Below are positions 5,603 through 8,155 of a stretch of DNA of 8,155 nt, piece after piece. The position numbers and the translations under genes are program-made. The stretch spans positions 1 to 8,155 of the forward strand of contig JAICEG010000237.1 of assembly GCA_025924295.1 (NCBI GenBank), in the 5' to 3' direction. The notes below the pieces were generated by a model. The model was not told the origin of the DNA and searched no databases. It saw only the letters and a list, made by a program, of their open reading frames with translations. The DNA comes from Vicinamibacteria bacterium (lineage in GTDB: Bacteria; Acidobacteriota; Vicinamibacteria; Vicinamibacterales; UBA2999). Position 1 is the first letter of the stretch; every line of letters starts with the position of its first letter.

Positions 5603-6229
5603 ATGGCTCTCTCCACTTCGACCACGCTCGTGAATGCCCTGGCTGCACGCCGTGGGTCCATCGAAACCGCGCGCGGCGTCAAAATCGCCTCGATGCTGTT
5701 CGTCACGGTGCTGACGGCAGCAGCGGCGCAGATCTCGGTGCCGCTGCCGTTCACAGCGGTGCCATTCACATTGCAACCGATGGTCGTCCTCCTGGGCGCG
5801 CTCGCTCTCGGCTCCCGGCTTGGTGCAGCGAGTCAGATTCTGTATCTCGCCGCCGGCATTGCCGGACTGCCGGTCTTCGCCGCTTCCGGAATACTCCCGC
5901 CTGGCCCCTTGCGTCTGCTGGGACCGACCGGCGGTTACCTGATGGCGTACCCGCTGGCCGCGTTCCTCACCGGCTATCTGGCCGAGCGCGGCTTCGATCG
6001 CCGATACCTCACATCGATCGTCGCGATGCTCGCGGGTCTGGCCGTGATCTACGCGATCGGCGTGACCTGGCTGGGAGTCTTTGCGCGCCCGCTTGAAGGT
6101 GCCGCGCCGGGCATGAGTGTCGCAGCGCTCACCGGCATCTATCCGTTCATCGTCCCGGATCTGATCAAGATTGCGGTCGCCGCCGGGCTCGTTCCGGCGC
6201 TGTGGCAGCTGTTCGGCCGCTCCGAATAA
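5603..6229 (+). CDS. bioY: Biotin transporter BioY (ECF S-component)
   Basis: This is a 208-residue membrane protein with about six hydrophobic segments after a cytosolic N-terminus of roughly 27 residues. It carries the BioY signatures: QISVPLPFTAVPFTLQPMVV (43-62), LGALALGSRLGAASQILYL (64-82), GIAGLPVFA (85-93) and LLGPTGGYLMAYPLAAF (105-121). BioY is the biotin-binding S-component of an energy-coupling-factor transporter in the inner membrane. BioM and BioN are not adjacent, so it either shares a distant ECF energising module or works alone, as reported for some solitary BioY proteins. The ATG is chosen because an upstream GTG in frame at 5552 would start inside the palindromic repeat. GGAG lies 14 bases upstream, too far for a good ribosome-binding site. 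thiD follows after 30 bases, giving a vitamin-themed pair. Confidence 0.95.
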   Translation: MALSTSTTLVNALAARRGSIETARGVKIASMLFVTVLTAAAAQISVPLPFTAVPFTLQPMVVLLGALALGSRLGAASQILYLAAGIAGLPVFAASGILPPGPLRLLGPTGGYLMAYPLAAFLTGYLAERGFDRRYLTSIVAMLAGLAVIYAIGVTWLGVFARPLEGAAPGMSVAALTGIYPFIVPDLIKIAVAAGLVPALWQLFGRSE

Positions 6230-6259
6230 GGCAGGGCTCGACTCACGCGGCGCAAAGCG

Positions 6260-7048
6260 ATGCGTGTTGCGCTAACCATCGCGGGCAGCGATTCCGGCGC
6301 GGGCGCGGGTATTCAAGCCGATCTGAAAACATTCGCCGCGCATGGCGTGTACGGCACGAGTGCGATCACTGCTGTCACGGCACAGAACTCAGTCGGAGTC
6401 ACGATGGCCGAAGCGTTGCCGGCGGACCTCGTGACCGCGCAAATCGAGGCCGTCGTCTCTGACTTCGGCGTGCATGCGGCAAAGACCGGCATGCTCGCGA
6501 ACGCAGCGATCGTCGAAGCCGTGTCGGCGGCGGTTCGCGACCTCGAGATTCCCATGCTCGTCGTCGACCCCGTCATGGTCGCCAAGAGTGGGGATCGACT
6601 GCTGGACGAGGATGCCGTCGGCGCGATGAAAACAGAGCTGATCGGTCAGGCGTTCCTCGTCACGCCGAACATTCCCGAGGCCGAAGCACTCGCCAACATC
6701 GAAATCCGGACCGCGGATGATCGTAAGGAGGCTGCGCGGCGTATCGTCGAAATGGGTGCCACTGCGGTCGTCATCAAGGGAGGCCATTTCCCTTCGGACG
6801 ACATCATCGACCTGCTGCTGCACGACGACGAGTTCGTCGAGTTTCCTCACGTGCGGGTGCCGGGCCGACAGACCCACGGCACCGGGTGCACGTTTGCGGC
6901 AGCCGTCACGTCTCATCTCGCCCGGGGCCACGACCTGCACACCGCAATCCGCGGCGCGCAGCACTACGTCGCCGAGGCGATCCGTCACGCGCCCCATCTG
7001 GGCAAAGGTCACGGACCGCTCGGGCACTTCTTCAGGTTCAAAGGGTGA
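6260..7048 (+). CDS. thiD: Hydroxymethylpyrimidine / HMP-phosphate kinase ThiD
   Basis: This is a 262-residue ribokinase-fold kinase, close to the usual length of about 266. It phosphorylates 4-amino-5-hydroxymethyl-2-methylpyrimidine and then its monophosphate, giving HMP-PP for thiamin synthesis. Visible signatures are ALTIAGSDSGAGAGIQADLKT (4-24), TAVTAQNSVGV (37-47), KTGML (75-79), VVDPVMVAKSG (101-111), TPNIPEAEAL (135-144), VIKGGH (171-176) and the anion-hole loop GTGCTF (207-212) with the catalytic C210. A pyridoxal-kinase side activity is known in relatives. The ATG directly precedes the conserved N-terminal strand. The ribosome-binding site is weak, and there is no room for a TPP riboswitch in the 30-base gap after bioY, so it is probably read from the bioY transcript. 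No other thi gene is in view. Confidence 0.96.
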   Translation: MRVALTIAGSDSGAGAGIQADLKTFAAHGVYGTSAITAVTAQNSVGVTMAEALPADLVTAQIEAVVSDFGVHAAKTGMLANAAIVEAVSAAVRDLEIPMLVVDPVMVAKSGDRLLDEDAVGAMKTELIGQAFLVTPNIPEAEALANIEIRTADDRKEAARRIVEMGATAVVIKGGHFPSDDIIDLLLHDDEFVEFPHVRVPGRQTHGTGCTFAAAVTSHLARGHDLHTAIRGAQHYVAEAIRHAPHLGKGHGPLGHFFRFKG

Positions 7049-7049
7049 G

Positions 7050-7078
7050 GTGAACGCTGAACCGTGAACCCTGAACTG
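7050..7078. repeat. Four tandem 7-bp repeats, TGAACNN
   Basis: Four consecutive heptamers at 7051-7057, 7058-7064, 7065-7071 and 7072-7078 each start with TGAAC and vary only in the last two bases. They fill the gap between thiD and moaE. The third and fourth units can also pair with TTCAGGTTCA at the end of thiD (7031-7040) with a one-base bulge, so a hairpin around the thiD stop is possible. Confidence 0.65.
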
Positions 7079-7095
7079 CATGTAATACTGGAGTA

Positions 7096-7572
7096 ATGTC
7101 GCTCCTTGCAGTGACCCCCGACCCGCTCGATCTCCCTGCGCTCATTCGGAGCGTCAGCGGGTCGCGCGCCGGGGATGGTGCGGTCGCCTCTTTCGTCGGT
7201 CTGGTTCGCGATCACAACCAGGGGCGTCGCGTGTCCTTCCTCGACTACGAAGCGTACGAGCCGCTGGCCGTGCGGGCCCTGACCCGCATCGTCGACGAAA
7301 TCGCGCAGGCCTGGCCGGATACGCTGGTGGGCGTGCACCATCGAACCGGGCGCATCGAGATCGGGGAGGCAAGCGTGATCATTGTCGTGGTATCCCCCCA
7401 TCGCGCTCATGCCTTCGCGGCATGTCGCTACACGATCGAGCGCATCAAGCAGATCGTCCCGATCTGGAAGCACGAGCACTTCGAGGGCGGCGACGTGTGG
7501 CTGGAGGGCGCCACTGCGGATCCCGATGATGAATCGGCCCGGCAGACGGCGTATCGCATCGCATGCGCGTGA
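7096..7572 (+). CDS. moaE: Molybdopterin synthase catalytic subunit MoaE
   Basis: This 158-residue MoaE is the large subunit of molybdopterin synthase, which inserts two sulfurs from MoaD thiocarboxylate into precursor Z (cPMP) to make molybdopterin in the cytosol. Family motifs are GAVASFVGLVRDHN (28-41), LDYEAYEPLA (49-58), HRTGRIEIGEASVIIVVVSP (82-101), HRAHAFAACRYTIERIK (102-118) and PIWKHEHFEGGDVW (122-135). K118 and K125 correspond to the two active-site lysines of E. coli MoaE (K119, K126), and R38 to its conserved Arg39. Upstream of the ATG, GGAG is only two bases away, an unusually short spacing. No Moco riboswitch fits in the 47-base gap. Its 3' end overlaps moaD by 10 bp, implying coupled translation of the two subunits. 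MoaA, MoaC and MoeA/MogA are not in view. Confidence 0.96.
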   Translation: MSLLAVTPDPLDLPALIRSVSGSRAGDGAVASFVGLVRDHNQGRRVSFLDYEAYEPLAVRALTRIVDEIAQAWPDTLVGVHHRTGRIEIGEASVIIVVVSPHRAHAFAACRYTIERIKQIVPIWKHEHFEGGDVWLEGATADPDDESARQTAYRIACA

Positions 7573-7808
7573 CAATCCGGCTGTTCGCCCGGCTGCGGGA
7601 TCTTGCGGGGGCGGGAGAACTCGTCCGGGACGTCGAGGGCCCAGCGACCGTCCAAAGTGTGTGGAAAGGCCTCGTCGCCGAGATGCCGTCCCTTGGGGAA
7701 TACGAGCGGACGATGTCTGTAGCGGTCAATGCTGACTACTCCCGGATGTCGGCCTCGGTGAACGATGGCGACGAAGTAGCGTTCCTTCCCCCGGTCTCGG
7801 GGGGATAA
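7563..7808 (+). CDS. moaD: Molybdopterin synthase sulfur-carrier subunit MoaD
   Basis: This is an 81-residue ubiquitin-like (beta-grasp) sulfur carrier ending in the obligatory Gly-Gly (80-81), preceded by DEVAFLPPVS (70-79). The C-terminal glycine is adenylated by a MoeB-type enzyme and converted to a thiocarboxylate that supplies sulfur to MoaE. The N-terminus MRVTIRLFARLRDLAG (1-16) matches MoaD family members. Length is normal. The ATG lies inside the end of moaE (10-bp overlap) with no separate ribosome-binding site, consistent with translational coupling and equal synthesis of the two subunits. ThiS is the main alternative, but the partner moaE decides for MoaD. Confidence 0.95.
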   Translation: MRVTIRLFARLRDLAGAGELVRDVEGPATVQSVWKGLVAEMPSLGEYERTMSVAVNADYSRMSASVNDGDEVAFLPPVSGG

Positions 7809-7820
7809 TTGAAGGGTACG

Positions 7821-7843
7821 TAGTGTCCGGCCAGAGCCGGACC
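7821..7843. repeat. Dispersed palindromic repeat, copy 2
   Basis: This is the second copy of the 23-bp palindrome seen at 5550-5572. Stem arms GTCCGGC (7825-7831) and GCCGGAC (7836-7842) enclose CAGA. The flanking TAGT and the final C are also conserved, while the central three bases differ (CAG against TTT). It sits between moaD and prfA. Both copies are intergenic and upstream of plus-strand genes. Confidence 0.7.
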
Positions 7844-7856
7844 CCGGATCCAGAAC

Positions 7857-8155
7857 ATGTTCGACAAACTCACCTCAGTTGAATCGCGCTACGACGAGCT
7901 GATGACGAAGCTCGGCACCGTCGAAGTGCAGTCGGATCCTTCGGAGTACAAGAAGGCGGCCAAGGCGCTGGCGGAGCTCGAGCCGCTCGTGCAGAAGTTT
8001 CGCGAGTTCAAGGGCGTCGAGCTCGACATCGCGGGCGCCGAAGAACTGTTCCGTAGCGCCGACACCGACATGCGCGAGCTTGCCGATGAAGAGCTGAAGT
8101 CGCTGGGCGCGCGACGGGAAGCGCTGCTCCATGAGCTGAAGATCCTGCTCGTGCC
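7857..8155 (+). CDS. prfA: Peptide chain release factor 1 (partial, N-terminal 99 aa)
   Basis: The frame from ATG 7857-7859 is open to the right edge (99 complete codons plus two bases). It matches the N-terminal domain of RF1, the class I release factor that reads UAA and UAG and triggers peptide hydrolysis on the ribosome. Recognisable stretches are MFDKLTSVESRYDELMTKLG (1-20), the ADTDMRELADEELK region (68-81) equivalent to DDPEMREMAQDELR in E. coli RF1, and LHELKILLVP just before the edge, where RF1 has QLQVLLLP. The helical, charged composition fits domain 1. The PxT codon-recognition and GGQ motifs lie beyond the window. RF1 rather than RF2 is judged from the MRELADEEL region and the lack of an RF2-like frameshift site here. 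GGAT six bases upstream is a weak ribosome-binding site. HemK/PrmC often follows prfA. Confidence 0.92.
   Translation, partial: MFDKLTSVESRYDELMTKLGTVEVQSDPSEYKKAAKALAELEPLVQKFREFKGVELDIAGAEELFRSADTDMRELADEELKSLGARREALLHELKILLV

Noticed and set aside
6230..6259. TPP riboswitch before thiD
   Set aside because: The gap is only 30 bases and contains no thi-box sequence.
7049..7095. Molybdenum-cofactor riboswitch before moaE
   Set aside because: The gap is 47 bases, mostly heptamer repeat, far too short for that aptamer.

Overview
The window is GC-rich bacterial chromosomal DNA with tightly packed housekeeping and metabolic genes. No insertion sequence, phage gene, CRISPR array, tRNA or rRNA was seen. 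The organism is probably Gram-negative-type: it has a secreted protein with a Sec signal peptide, a class I Fe-S fumarase and ErpA. The Fur-ferritin fusion and the short dispersed palindromes remind me of environmental Acidobacteriota, but that placement is inference and the sequence alone does not prove it.

The layout is divergent about a short control region (about 3393-3460). Everything to the left is on the minus strand, in transcription order: an Fe-S-dependent class I fumarase (3392-1872), the Fe-S carrier ErpA (1762-1439), a Fur-type repressor fused to a rubrerythrin-like diiron domain (1384-398), and the N-terminal 122 residues of a PHP-domain phosphoesterase that runs off the left edge (366-1). 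Everything to the right is on the plus strand: aspartate ammonia-lyase (3461-4861), a signal-peptide-bearing SAM methyltransferase that overlaps it by ATGA (4858-5538), the biotin S-component BioY (5603-6229), the HMP-phosphate kinase ThiD (6260-7048), MoaE (7096-7572) and MoaD (7563-7808) for molybdopterin synthase, and the first 99 codons of peptide release factor 1 (7857 to the right edge).

The functional themes are as follows. The central divergent pair meets at fumarate: AspA makes it from aspartate and the fumarase hydrates it to malate. On the left, an oxygen- and iron-sensitive Fe-S enzyme sits next to an Fe-S delivery protein and a regulator that carries both a metal-sensing Fur domain and a complete set of diiron ligands. 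This looks like an iron / Fe-S / oxidant homeostasis unit. The right arm is a run of cofactor genes (biotin, thiamin, molybdopterin) ending at the translation gene prfA.

The non-coding gaps are all short (under about 110 bases). They hold a good sigma70-type promoter before erpA, -10-like boxes close to several start codons, a perfect 10-bp inverted repeat covering the TTG start of the Fur-diiron gene, two copies of a 23-bp dispersed palindrome (before bioY and before prfA), and a 4 x 7-bp tandem repeat between thiD and moaE. The Fur-diiron fusion and its inverted repeat are the most unusual items.
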